In this document: positions 26,101-33,360 of the stretch, one piece after another | Layout of the letters: each line of letters begins with the position of its first letter | Position numbering within the stretch: position 1 is the stretch's first letter | Assembly (NCBI GenBank): GCA_017307375.1 | Contig: JAFKFH010000007.1 | Location: forward strand, 62,001-126,000 | Direction of reading: 5' to 3' | Length of the DNA stretch: 64,000 nt | Source: Alphaproteobacteria bacterium | GTDB taxonomy: Bacteria > Pseudomonadota > Alphaproteobacteria > Ferrovibrionales > Ferrovibrionaceae | The notes under the pieces: model-generated | Told to the model about the DNA's origin: nothing | Databases searched by the model: none | What the model saw: the letters and a program-made list of their open reading frames with translations, nothing else | Program-made: the position numbers and the translations under genes

Positions 26101-26717
26101 ACCAGGGACCTGGCGTGCCCGAGGAATTCCGCAGCCGCATCTTCGAGCGTTTCGCCCAGGCCGATTCGTCCGACCGGCGTCGCAAGGGCGGTACCGGCCT
26201 CGGCCTGTCGATCGCCAAGAGCATCGTGGAACGCCATGGCGGCCGCATCGGCTATGATTCGACGCTGGGTGCCGGCGCGGTCTTCTGGTTCGACCTGCCG
26301 GTCTGGGGCGGCGCGATGCGGCCGGTGGCGCCGAAGCGCGCGGCCGCGGTGACGCGCCGCGGCACGATCCTGCATATCGAGGATGATCCCGAGATCGTCG
26401 AATTGCTGCGCCAGTCGCTGGCCGGGATTGCCGAGCTGATCGCGGCGTCCAGCCTCGCGGAGGCGCGGCTGGCGCTGGCCGAGGAACGCTTCGATGCCGT
26501 CGTGCTGGATATCGGGCTGACCGATGGCCATGCCCGGGAACTGCTGCCGGTCTTCGACCGCCTGTCGCCTGCGCCCGCGCTCTACGTCTTCTCGGGCCAG
26601 CAACTGGATGCCGAGATTGCCGGCCGTGCCGACCTCGTGCTGGTGAAGGCGCAGGAAGGGCTGGTCGAGCTGGTGGAACTGATTACCGACCTTTTGGCCA
26701 GGGAACGACCTGAATGA
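23163..26717 (+). CDS. Membrane-bound multi-PAS hybrid sensor histidine kinase
   Basis: A protein of about 1184 residues (a second possible ATG is at 23181). Order: TM1 (about 27-47), a periplasmic PDC/dCache-type domain with VRSMTIFDSRGLLIGDSE and LDISVPLRARVDGRWAIYLA, TM2 (about 280-298), three PAS_7-like domains (about 320-690), and a fourth FixL-like PAS (about 695-815). HisKA follows with His834 (SVVSHELRTPLTAIAGAL), then HATPase (LISNACKHSP; GGTGLGLSIAKSIV) and a C-terminal receiver with Asp1116 (VVLDIGLTDG). In the fourth PAS, His759, Arg765, His773 and Arg779 match in spacing the heme-pocket residues of FixL, so oxygen or redox sensing is possible. It overlaps its neighbours on both sides. 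Confidence 0.88.
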   Translation: MGSSQGMGSEPTQEQTGFRLISRRALIAITAAVWLVFVLLLAAYLAVDRRKEMRYAEENARDYAQLLAQHAGRTMQSVDSSLRLVIAQYDKLRAEGRTDGASLNQLLVQAKQDQPSVRSMTIFDSRGLLIGDSESPTPRQLAIADRDHFRVARDKPNAGLDISVPLRARVDGRWAIYLARGLRDIDGNFIGVAVASVQPEYFANFYGSFEQIEGLARIALVRGDGVILAAYPQAENEIGSRFQRLFPDSILFDSKVTPNDLCVIVELDRNALLTDWRGRVVLLAAVALLSGLLLLVLARQVARRINEADAAHRAMAQAEQRFRDGLSAMDDGFAIFDADDRLILCNARYRDCFPSAAQLLEPGVDYQVIMRAVSSTDLDLQGEDIASWRRRRIDYRENPGRGAFTFRRRDGRLLAITDRPTSDGGRVSVVSDITEREDRAAALTRSNVLLQAVFDGVIQGIWAFDEDRKLVAWNRQVEVLLELPEGFLRRGMDLGEVQRFGAARGDYGPGDPAEHLARRRRETATHALHNIERVSPSGRIVLARGGPMLNGGFVSTFTDISEQREREAALESAHALLRAVFDSVTQGIWAFDRNGRLVAWNETMGKVLDAPPGLLCEGRSFREIQMVAARRGDFGPGDPDDLVDNRGSLERARQPHLIENELADGRTIQIRGGPMPGGGFVSAVTDITEQKRHEREVEAQTVRFKAIFDNVLDAIITINESGGIESFNPAAERLFGYRAEDVLRRNVKLLVAEPHSSAHDGYLRRYLQTGERHVIGRTREMTARRADGSQIDVDLSVNEYNLGGQRLFVGILRDISERKEVERMKREFVSVVSHELRTPLTAIAGALDLLGTGVMAKQPGQTERLVEIARNNSHRLIRLVNDILDIEKIEAGTVALTLEPILVEELIDGAVEANRAFAAGFRVELEIGAIADAQVRGDFDRLIQVLTNLISNACKHSPSEGTVTVAVERRGDQLHFSIKDQGPGVPEEFRSRIFERFAQADSSDRRRKGGTGLGLSIAKSIVERHGGRIGYDSTLGAGAVFWFDLPVWGGAMRPVAPKRAAAVTRRGTILHIEDDPEIVELLRQSLAGIAELIAASSLAEARLALAEERFDAVVLDIGLTDGHARELLPVFDRLSPAPALYVFSGQQLDAEIAGRADLVLVKAQEGLVELVELITDLLARERPE

Positions 26718-27100
26718 CCGAACTCGGCCACGTCCTCTATGTCGACGACGAGCCTGACATCCGCGAGATCGCCTCGCTGGCCCTGGCCGGCGTCGGCGGT
26801 TTGCGGGTTACGCTCTGCTCCTCCGGCGCGGAGGCGCTGACGGAGATACCGCAGGCCTTGCCCGACATGATCCTGCTCGACGTCATGATGCCGATGATGG
26901 ACGGACCCGCGGTCATGGCCAAGCTGCGTGAGGATCCAGCCACCGCCGGCATTCCCGTGGTCTTCCTGACCGCCAAGGCCCAAGCGGCGGAGATGCAGAG
27001 CTATCTGCGGCTGGGGGCGCTGGGCGTGATCGCCAAGCCGTTCGATCCGCTCGCCCTGGCCGACCAGCTCAAGGCACTGTGGCGCCGCCGACCGGCGTGA
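26714..27100 (+). CDS. CheY-like single-domain response regulator
   Basis: A 128-residue receiver domain: acidic pocket in VLYVDDEPDIREIAS, phosphoacceptor Asp in MILLDVMMPMMDGPAV, Thr in VVFLTAKAQ, and Lys in GVIAKPFDPLALADQL. No output domain is present. The ATG overlaps the stop of the hybrid kinase by 4 bases, so it is very probably phosphorylated by that kinase or acts in the same relay. Confidence 0.92.
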   Translation: MTELGHVLYVDDEPDIREIASLALAGVGGLRVTLCSSGAEALTEIPQALPDMILLDVMMPMMDGPAVMAKLREDPATAGIPVVFLTAKAQAAEMQSYLRLGALGVIAKPFDPLALADQLKALWRRRPA

Positions 27101-27187
27101 CGGCCTGGGGCACCGCCCTGTCATCCATGGTTCATTCGGACGAGATATGCCATAGTTCCTAAATTGAACAGAAGAGCAGGAAAACTC

Positions 27188-27973
27188 ATGTCGGGCTCGA
27201 ACAATCACAACGTCGACCAGATGGAGCGAACGATCGAGGGCGAGTTCGTCGACGAGGTGCGCGACGTCTGCAATACCCTCGACGTGCTGCTGGGCAATCT
27301 GCGTTCGGGCACGGCCAAGCCGGCCGATGCGCTGGCCACGCTGCGCCGCTCCTTCGCCAGCATCGAAGCCCGCTCGAAGGGCGTCGACCAGCCGCTGATC
27401 TCGATCCTGGCCTTTCGCGCCACGGACTACCTCGCCGATATCAAGGACCTTTCCGCCGGGCAGATCGACGATCTGCAGACGTTCGTCGACCGCATGCGCG
27501 CCGTGGCCGACGGCGAGGTCGCCAAGGTCGAGGCCGCGCCGCAGATGGTGCGCGAACTGCCGGCCAAGCGGGCGACCGATTTCGACATCGGCGATGTCAA
27601 GCAGCTCAACGTCGAATCCATGGTGGTGGCGCCGGACCGCATGACGCAGCGCGTGGTCTCGCGCGAGCTTGCCGCCTGCGGCTACCGCGTCTCGTCGGAA
27701 AAGTCGGCCCTGAGGGCGCTGGAGCTCATTTCGCGCACCCGGCCGGATTTCGTCATCGTTTCGGCCGTGCTGGACGAACTCTCCGGCATCGACGTTGCCA
27801 GTGCCCTGACCGCCATGCCGTCGACGCGCAATATCCCGATTGCGCTGTTGACCAGCTATACCTGGGGCCACCCGTCGTTGCACGACCTGCCGACGCGGGT
27901 GGCGATCATCCGCAAGGGTAATTCCTTCGGTTCCGACCTCGCGGAATTCCTCGGGCGGTTCGGCGTCACCTGA
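27188..27973 (+). CDS. Degenerate receiver protein with helical N-terminal domain
   Basis: A 261-residue protein. The first about 110 residues are helical and Hpt-like in pattern (VDEVRDVCNTLDVLLGNLRS), but no phosphorylatable His is evident. Residues about 145-260 have the receiver fold: MVVAPDRMTQRVVSRELAAC, IALLTSYT, and a Lys in IIRKGNSFGSDL. At the phosphoacceptor position, in FVIVSAVLDELSG, Ser192 replaces Asp (the P and G positions align at +4 and +8), so it is a pseudo-receiver. The ATG at 27188 follows AGCAGGAAAAC. It lies 87 bases after the CheY-like gene and probably works in the same signalling system, as a phosphorylation-independent adaptor. Confidence 0.75.
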   Translation: MSGSNNHNVDQMERTIEGEFVDEVRDVCNTLDVLLGNLRSGTAKPADALATLRRSFASIEARSKGVDQPLISILAFRATDYLADIKDLSAGQIDDLQTFVDRMRAVADGEVAKVEAAPQMVRELPAKRATDFDIGDVKQLNVESMVVAPDRMTQRVVSRELAACGYRVSSEKSALRALELISRTRPDFVIVSAVLDELSGIDVASALTAMPSTRNIPIALLTSYTWGHPSLHDLPTRVAIIRKGNSFGSDLAEFLGRFGVT

Positions 27974-27985
27974 CGCCGACCGGCA

Positions 27986-28210
27986 TCAGACGATGATGCC
28001 CAGACCGCGCTTCGGCTTGTCGCCGGCGCGGTTTTCGCGCTTGTCGCCGTCGCCGCGGCCTTTCAGGTTCTTGTCGTCGCGCTTCTGGTCGGTCTTGCTG
28101 CCCGACGTGGCCACCTTGGCCTGGGCCAGGGCGCCTACCTGCTGCTGAGCGGCCTGAACCGGTTGGGCAGCCTGGGGCGTGGTATTCGGAACCACCGGGG
28201 TTACGATCAT
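27986..28210 (-). CDS. Small basic, disordered protein of unknown function
   Basis: A 74-residue protein starting MIVTPVVPNTTPQAAQPVQA with AAGGGAG upstream. The N-terminal half is rich in Gln, Ala and Pro. The C-terminal half is strongly charged, with Lys, Arg and Asp runs, and ends GLGIIV. It is predicted to be disordered and no family was recognised. It lies between the convergent pseudo-receiver gene (12 bases apart) and the divergent halohydrin-dehalogenase-like gene. A good ribosome-binding site makes it plausible as a real gene. Confidence 0.55.
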   Translation of the reverse strand: MIVTPVVPNTTPQAAQPVQAAQQQVGALAQAKVATSGSKTDQKRDDKNLKGRGDGDKRENRAGDKPKRGLGIIV

Positions 28211-28303
28211 TGCGGCTTCTCCCTTCTGGAGATCAGTTCGTTCGCTAATGTAACATAAGTTGTCGCGAATTCGATTCAATTTGCATGAAAGGCCGATATC
28301 GTC

Positions 28304-29035
28304 ATGACGAATCGTACGGCTCTGGTCACCAATGTCACCGACTATGCCGGCCTGCCTGGTGCAACCGCGCTCGCGGCAGATGGTTTCCGGGTATTCTGCC
28401 ACGATCCGTCTTTTGTCGACCCGGTCGCCCGCGCGGCCTTCGTGGCCGGCCATTCGGGACTTGAGGCGCTGGCCGGTACCACGCCGGAGGCGCTGGTCGC
28501 CGAAGTCGTCGGGGCTGCCGGCCGGCTCGATGTCATCGTCTCGAACGACAGCCACCCGGCGACGCGCGCCCGGATCGAGCAGGCCGAGGCGCAGGCCTAT
28601 CGGGATACCCTCGAGGCGCTGATGGTATGGCCCTTCCGGCTGGTCGGCGCCGCGACGCCGGTGATGAAGGCGCAGGGCGGCGGCCGGCTGGTCTTCATCA
28701 CGTCGGCGTCCCCGCTGCATCCCTATCCCGGCTTCTCGATGTATGCCTCGGCCCGGGCCGGGGCGAGCGCCCTGTCGCAGGCGCTGGCCCGCGAGCTGGC
28801 GCCGCACGGCATCCAGGTCAACGCCATCGCGCCGAATTTTCTCTACAGCGAGACCTATTATCCGCGGGCGCAATGGATGGAGGATCCGAAATACGTCCAG
28901 CGCCTCAAGGAGATGGTGCCGATGCAGCGGCTGGGCCGGCCCGAAGAGATCGGCGCGCTGATCGGCTTTCTTGCCTCGGGCAAGGCCGAGTTCGTCACCG
29001 GCCAGGTCATCGCCTTCACCGGCGGCTGGCCCTGA
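28304..29035 (+). CDS. Halohydrin dehalogenase-like SDR protein
   Basis: A 243-residue short-chain dehydrogenase fold protein that lacks the glycine-rich NAD(P) motif of ordinary SDRs. Instead it has Thr9-x4-Tyr14-x-Gly16 (TNVTDYAG), the nucleophile-pocket motif of halohydrin dehalogenases. The catalytic triad Ser134-x12-Tyr147-x3-Arg151 has exactly the spacing of HheC-type enzymes (within FITSASPLHPY and MYASARAG). Further HheC-like blocks are FCHDPSF, DVIVSNDSHPA, NAIAPNFLYSETYY and AEFVTGQVIAFTGGWP. Such enzymes convert vicinal haloalcohols to epoxides and halide, without a cofactor, and open epoxides with azide, cyanide or nitrite. The natural role is unclear. mobA starts 2 bases after the stop. 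The activity is predicted, not proven. Confidence 0.78.
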   Translation: MTNRTALVTNVTDYAGLPGATALAADGFRVFCHDPSFVDPVARAAFVAGHSGLEALAGTTPEALVAEVVGAAGRLDVIVSNDSHPATRARIEQAEAQAYRDTLEALMVWPFRLVGAATPVMKAQGGGRLVFITSASPLHPYPGFSMYASARAGASALSQALARELAPHGIQVNAIAPNFLYSETYYPRAQWMEDPKYVQRLKEMVPMQRLGRPEEIGALIGFLASGKAEFVTGQVIAFTGGWP

Positions 29036-29037
29036 GC

Positions 29038-29625
29038 ATGGCCGTCGTCGGCGCAATCCTCGCCGGCGGCCTGGCGCGCCGGCTGGGCGGCGGCGACAAG
29101 CCCTTGCGATTGCTGGCCGGTCGGCCGCTGCTGGCCCACGTCGCCGAGCGGCTGAGGCCGCAGGTCGACCGGCTGATCCTCAATGCGAACGGCGATCCGG
29201 CGCGTTTTGCCACCTTCGGTATCGAGGTCGTGCCCGACAGCGTTCCCGGCAATCCCGGTCCGCTCGCCGGCATCCTCGCCTGCCTTGAGACGGCGACGGA
29301 TGCCGACTGGGTGGTCACCGTGCCGGGTGATGCGCCGTTCCTGCCGGCGGACCTGGCGATGCGGCTGGTCGCCGCCGGCCCCGCCGCCGCGTCGAGCCGG
29401 GGCCGGCGCCATCCGGTAATCGGCGCCTGGCGGCCGGGTCAGGCGCGCCGGCTTGCCGAACTCCTCGCATCGGGCGAACGGCGTGTCGGTGTGTTCGCGG
29501 CCGACGCCGGCGTTGTCGAGTGGCCGGCCGAACCGGTCGACCCTTTCATGAACCTCAACGAGCCCGCCGACTTCGCCGCGGCCGAGGCGCTGATCACGGC
29601 GTCAGCCGGGTATGGTCGAGGATGA
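29038..29625 (+). CDS. mobA: MobA, molybdenum cofactor guanylyltransferase
   Basis: A 195-residue nucleotidyltransferase. The signature GAILAGGLARRLGGGDKPLR binds GTP; further blocks are GNPGPLAGILACLE, VTVPGDAPFLPADL, HPVIGAWRP and FMNLNEPADF. It links GMP to molybdopterin to give the MGD form of the cofactor. The start at 29038 sits directly after the dehalogenase-like gene. It converges with mobB, overlapping it by 32 bases. Confidence 0.92.
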   Translation: MAVVGAILAGGLARRLGGGDKPLRLLAGRPLLAHVAERLRPQVDRLILNANGDPARFATFGIEVVPDSVPGNPGPLAGILACLETATDADWVVTVPGDAPFLPADLAMRLVAAGPAAASSRGRRHPVIGAWRPGQARRLAELLASGERRVGVFAADAGVVEWPAEPVDPFMNLNEPADFAAAEALITASAGYGRG

Positions 29626-30124
29626 AGTCGGCGATCGACCGCGGGTCGTCCAGTCGCAGCGGGTGGGGGGCATCCGGCGGCAGCGGATCGTTGCTGGCGA
29701 CCGCGACGATGTCGCCTTCCTCGCGCCAGAGCGGCGCCTGGCCCTGCTCGGCACGCCAGACTTCGAGCTTCGGGTGCGGGTGCCGCTTGTAGCCCTCGAC
29801 CAGGACAAGGTCGACAGGCGACAGCCGCGGCAGCAGGTCGTCCAGCGAGGGTTCGGGTGCGCCACGATTCTCGTGCAGCAAGGCCCAGCGCGTGCCCGAG
29901 CTGATCAGCACCTCGCTCGCGCCGGCCTCGCGATGCCGCCAGGAATCCTTGCCGGGCTTGTCGAGATCGAAGGCATGATGGGCATGCTTGATGGTCGAGA
30001 CCTTCAGGCCCCGTGCGGTGAACAGCGCGACCAGCTCGACCAGCAAGGTGGTCTTGCCCTGGCCGCTCCAGCCGACGATGCCGAACAGGCGGATGGGGGG
30101 CGGGTTCGTATCGGTCGGCTGCAA
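29594..30124 (-). CDS. mobB: MobB, molybdopterin-guanine dinucleotide biosynthesis GTPase
   Basis: About 176 residues. The P-loop GIVGWSGQGKTTLLVEL is followed by VSTIKHAHHAFDLDKPGKDS, SGTRWALLHE and LVLVEGYKRHPHPKLEVWR, all MobB hallmarks. No ATG lies in frame near the conserved start, so the TTG at 30124 (GGGAAGA upstream) is the best guess; the exact start is uncertain. MobB binds GTP and helps MobA-dependent cofactor maturation. It overlaps mobA convergently and follows the hydrolase gene on the minus strand by 28 bases. Confidence 0.88.
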   Translation of the reverse strand: MQPTDTNPPPIRLFGIVGWSGQGKTTLLVELVALFTARGLKVSTIKHAHHAFDLDKPGKDSWRHREAGASEVLISSGTRWALLHENRGAPEPSLDDLLPRLSPVDLVLVEGYKRHPHPKLEVWRAEQGQAPLWREEGDIVAVASNDPLPPDAPHPLRLDDPRSIADFILDHTRLTP

Positions 30125-30152
30125 TGCACATCTTCCCAAGGTCTCGACCGGT

Positions 30153-30953
30153 TCACCCTGCCACCTTGCGCGCCAGTTCGGCAAGGCCGCCGGCCACGGC
30201 ATCCGGATCGGTAAAGAGAACTTCATGGCCGCCCGGAATCTCGGTCTCGTCGAACGACCCGAGCGCGGCGACCATGCCGCGGAAGGCGCCCGGCGGCAGC
30301 GACTTGTCGTCGCGCGCGAACAGGAAGGCGCGCCTGAGCGGCAGCTTGGCAAAACGCGCCGCGTCGACCGTGCCGGTATAATATCCGTAGGGCTGGACGA
30401 CGAGCCGGCTGATGACGGCATCCTGCTGGGCGGCGGTGTCGCCGGGCATCAGCACGTACCGCACCAGATCCGGCGGCACCGGCAGCGTGTTGCCGTTGGC
30501 CGCCGCAGTCTTTTCGTACTGGGCCTTGATGTCGGGCGGCAGCGAGTCGAGCAGCCGCTTGCCGTCATCCGCCAGAAAGGCATCGAAAAACACGACCTGA
30601 GCGACCTTGTCCGCTGCCCGCGGCACCGCCTGCTGGACGACGACGCCCCCTGCCGAGTGGGCGACGACGACGACGGGCGCCTGCTGACGCTGCAGCATCG
30701 CGACCAGGGCGGCGGTGCAGTCCTCCAGGGTAACCTTGCCGGGATCGCCATTGTCAGGGCCGTAACCCGGTAAGGTGATTGCCTCGGCGGTGAAGCCGCG
30801 CTGGCTCAAGCCTTTGACGACACCGTCCCAGGCGGTGCCGGTGTGCCAGGCGCCATGCACCAGGATAAAATGCGTCGGCGCCTGCGCGAAAGCCTGGCCG
30901 GCCGCAACGGCCAGCCCGGCGGCAAGGACCAAGGCGAGGATTTGCCTTATCAT
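30153..30953 (-). CDS. Exported alpha/beta hydrolase
   Basis: A 266-residue protein with a signal peptide (MIRQILALVLAAGLAVAAGQ, cleavage after AFAQA). Alpha/beta-hydrolase blocks are FILVHGAWHTGTAWDGV (oxyanion region), the nucleophile elbow VVVAHSAGGVVVQQ, and the catalytic His in IPGGHEVLFTDPDAV. This pattern resembles esterases of the salicylate-esterase/EstC-like group. The ATG follows GGAGGATCC. The gene is divergent from an AraC regulator, which is likely to control it. Confidence 0.87.
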   Translation of the reverse strand: MIRQILALVLAAGLAVAAGQAFAQAPTHFILVHGAWHTGTAWDGVVKGLSQRGFTAEAITLPGYGPDNGDPGKVTLEDCTAALVAMLQRQQAPVVVVAHSAGGVVVQQAVPRAADKVAQVVFFDAFLADDGKRLLDSLPPDIKAQYEKTAAANGNTLPVPPDLVRYVLMPGDTAAQQDAVISRLVVQPYGYYTGTVDAARFAKLPLRRAFLFARDDKSLPPGAFRGMVAALGSFDETEIPGGHEVLFTDPDAVAGGLAELARKVAG

Positions 30954-31080
30954 TGGATCCTCCATTGATGAATTGGCTGGCGCATTATCGGGGGCGCCGC
31001 ATCCGGTGGCCTTGTCCATTCGTGCGGTTATTCGCCCTAGCGCTTTGACAGCGCCGAGCCATGGGGTGCAGCTTGGGGTC

Positions 31081-31908
31081 ATGGACAAGGGCGGCAGCTA
31101 CGAGGGCTATGACGTCGGCGCGCTGTGGACCGGAACGCCCGGCCTCGCCGTCCGCCGGCTGACCCGGACCAGGGGGGTGGTGCCGATTCCCCGCGTGCTG
31201 CCGCAGTACCGGATTGCCTTGTCGCTCGGCGACAATCGCGCGACGCTGGCGATCGGCAACCGGGTCGCCACCCGCGATGCTTTTCCGGCGGGTACTGCCG
31301 TGCTGGGCCAGCCCGGCGATGTATTCGACGGCGAGATGCGCGATCGCGTCGACGTGCTGTTCTTCCTGATGGAGCCTGAATTCGTCGGTGCCCGCGCCGG
31401 GCTGGAGTTGTCCAACCGGCCGCTGCGACAGGATCTGGCACTGCTCGATCTGTCGTGCCGGCTGGTCGCCGTGCTGGGCGAAGGCGTCAGGAACGAGGCA
31501 CTTTACTGCGACCTGTTGATCGAAGCACTGGTCGACCGGCTGATTACACTGCATGGTGCGGCCGGCGGCCGGACACCCTATCGCGAGACGCTGGCACCCG
31601 CCCGGCTCAAGGGGCTGATCGACTTCATCGAGGCGAACCTGGACGCGCCGTTGCGCCTGACCGACCTGGCCGGTGCCGCGGCATTGAGCCGCGCCCATTT
31701 CGCCCGGGCCTTCCATGCGGCCACCGGCCAGGCGCCGCATCGCCATGTCCTGCAGCGGCGGCTGCAGCGCGCGCATGACTTGCTGCAGCGCACAGAGTTG
31801 ACGGTCGCCGAGATCGGCGCCCGCTGCGGCTTTGCCGATTCAGCGCATTTCAGTCGGGTCTACCGCCGCTATTTCGGCCAGCCGCCCACGACCGGCCGCA
31901 TGCGCTGA
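31081..31908 (+). CDS. AraC-family transcription regulator
   Basis: A 275-residue regulator. The C-terminal AraC DNA-binding domain (about residues 170-272) has two helix-turn-helix motifs: RLTDLAGAAALSRAHFARAF and VAEIGARCGFADSAHFSRVY, followed by RRYFGQPP. The N-terminal region has no recognisable sugar-binding fold. It is separated by 127 bases from the divergent hydrolase gene. The start has no strong ribosome-binding site, so the N-terminus is uncertain. Confidence 0.88.
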   Translation: MDKGGSYEGYDVGALWTGTPGLAVRRLTRTRGVVPIPRVLPQYRIALSLGDNRATLAIGNRVATRDAFPAGTAVLGQPGDVFDGEMRDRVDVLFFLMEPEFVGARAGLELSNRPLRQDLALLDLSCRLVAVLGEGVRNEALYCDLLIEALVDRLITLHGAAGGRTPYRETLAPARLKGLIDFIEANLDAPLRLTDLAGAAALSRAHFARAFHAATGQAPHRHVLQRRLQRAHDLLQRTELTVAEIGARCGFADSAHFSRVYRRYFGQPPTTGRMR

Positions 31909-31911
31909 CGG

Positions 31912-32226
31912 TCAGTGCCCGCTGATCACGGAATGCAGCGGCTTGGTTTCCTCGAAGCGGGCCTTCTGCTCGGCCGTGGCTTCCTGCTGATGCTTCTTCT
32001 TCCATTCGGAATAGGGCATGCCGTAGACCGCTTCCCGCGCCTCGTCGTCGGTCAGCGCGATGCCGTTTTCCTTGGCGGCGGCGAGATACCACTTGCCCAG
32101 ACAGTTGCGGCAGAACCCGGCGAGGTTCATCAGCTCGATGTTCTGCACGTCGGTGCGCTTCTGCAGATGCTCGACCAGCCCGCGGAACGCGGCGGCTTCG
32201 AGCTTCAGGCGATCCAGGTCATCCAT
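31912..32226 (-). CDS. DUF1244 family protein
   Basis: A 104-residue protein. The conserved core TDVQNIELMNLAGFCRNCLG and KWYLAAAKENGIALTDDEAR is typical of DUF1244, a small alphaproteobacterial and gammaproteobacterial family with two conserved Cys residues (here CRNC). The C-terminal GMPYSEWKKKHQQEAT is also characteristic. Function unknown. The start at 32226 has AAGGAG. It converges with the AraC gene, with only three bases between the stops. Confidence 0.9.
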   Translation of the reverse strand: MDDLDRLKLEAAAFRGLVEHLQKRTDVQNIELMNLAGFCRNCLGKWYLAAAKENGIALTDDEAREAVYGMPYSEWKKKHQQEATAEQKARFEETKPLHSVISGH

Positions 32227-32319
32227 CGTGATACTCCTTGTTCCGACAACCCGACATATTGCTTGTCTCGTGTGCGTCAACTACAAGATTTCAACGGGTT
32301 AGGGCAGGGGGAACGAGTC

Positions 32320-32949
32320 ATGACGCGATTGCGCCTGAACTGCGGGCTGGTTCTTCTGGCCCTTACCGGCTGCAGCGGTGCCGCCACGACCGAGCAGATG
32401 ATGGACACGATGCAGCGTGTCACCAAGCTCGAAACCCGCGCCGACCAGACCACCGCCGAGGTCAATGCGATGAAGGCGGCCATGGCCCGGCCGGCCGCGG
32501 CCCAGCCGGCAGCGCCGCCCGCGGCCCCGGCTGCTGCGCCGACACCCGCCGCGCCCGCCGCAGCGCCGCCTGCAGCGTCCACACCCGCCGCCCCGGCTTC
32601 CGGCGCCCCGGTACCGGTAACCCCGCCGGCAGCCCCCGCCGCCGCCGCGGCGTCACCGCCCGCTGCAGCCAGCGAGCTGAAGTTCGCCGTCCACCTGGCT
32701 TCCTACAAGCACGAGGCCGAGGCGACGAAGGGCTGGAGCCAGTTGCAGGCGAAGTACCCGGCGCTGAAGCCGATGGAGGCGCGGCTGGCCCGGGTCGACC
32801 TCGGACCAAAGGGGGTCTACTACCGGCTGAAGGCTGGTCCGCTGTCCGATCAGAAGGCTGCGGAAACGCTGTGCCGCCAGCTCAAGGGTGCGGGCGTCGG
32901 CTACTGCAATCCCGAAGGATTCGACGGCAAGCCGCTCGGATCGTCCTGA
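32320..32949 (+). CDS. SPOR-domain lipoprotein
   Basis: A 209-residue protein. The N-terminal lipoprotein signal has lipobox LLALTGC with Cys18. A short helical, coiled-coil-like stretch (MMDTMQRVTKLETRADQTTA) leads to a long Ala/Pro-rich linker (about residues 50-120). The C-terminal SPOR domain includes FAVHLASYKHEAEATKGWSQ and GVYYRLKAGPLSDQKAAETL. SPOR domains bind denuded peptidoglycan at division sites. It is probably an outer-membrane or periplasmic-side lipoprotein. The 3' end overlaps the convergent RidA gene by 49 bases. Confidence 0.85.
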   Translation: MTRLRLNCGLVLLALTGCSGAATTEQMMDTMQRVTKLETRADQTTAEVNAMKAAMARPAAAQPAAPPAAPAAAPTPAAPAAAPPAASTPAAPASGAPVPVTPPAAPAAAAASPPAAASELKFAVHLASYKHEAEATKGWSQLQAKYPALKPMEARLARVDLGPKGVYYRLKAGPLSDQKAAETLCRQLKGAGVGYCNPEGFDGKPLGSS

Positions 32950-33326
32950 CGGGCGGCCACCACCTCGATCTCGACCTTGAATTCCGGCCGCGAGAACCCC
33001 TGCACCAGCAACAGGGTCGAGGCCGGGGGCGGGCTTGCCACGACCCGGTCGCGTGCCGCCATATAGGCGGCCAGATCGGCCCGGTCGGTCAGGTAGGCGT
33101 TCAGCCTGACGATGTCGGCCATGGTCATGCCGGCCTCGGCCAGGATCGCCGCGATATTCTCGAAGATCAGCGCGGCCTGTGCGGCCGCCCCGTCCGGCAC
33201 GCTGCCGTCCGGGCGGGTGGCAAGTTGGCCCGAGAGAAACAGAAGGCGGCTGCCTGCCTCGATTTCCACGGCGTGGCTGTAATTCGCGAGCGGGCGGCCG
33301 AGGCTTGGCGGAACCAGATGGCGCAT
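32901..33326 (-). CDS. RidA-family enamine/imine deaminase-like protein
   Basis: A 141-residue protein of the YjgF/YER057c/UK114 family. Typical blocks are YSHAVEIEAGSRLLFLSGQL, AAQAALIFENIAAILAEAGM, DIVRLNAYLTDRADLAAYMA, and the C-terminal LLLVQGFSRPEFKVEIEVVA, where the family normally has an Arg and Glu at the active site. Members hydrolyse reactive enamines and imines or act on related substrates. It is divergent from the creatininase-like gene, 34 bases apart. Confidence 0.87.
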   Translation of the reverse strand: MRHLVPPSLGRPLANYSHAVEIEAGSRLLFLSGQLATRPDGSVPDGAAAQAALIFENIAAILAEAGMTMADIVRLNAYLTDRADLAAYMAARDRVVASPPPASTLLLVQGFSRPEFKVEIEVVAARQDDPSGLPSNPSGLQ

Positions 33327-33360
33327 GACGGACGGGTCCGGGGTTGTTAACGTTCCCGCC

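Noticed and set aside
32462-32700. Ala/Pro-rich repeat in the SPOR lipoprotein as a DNA repeat element
   Set aside because: It is a low-complexity protein linker, not an independent repeat.
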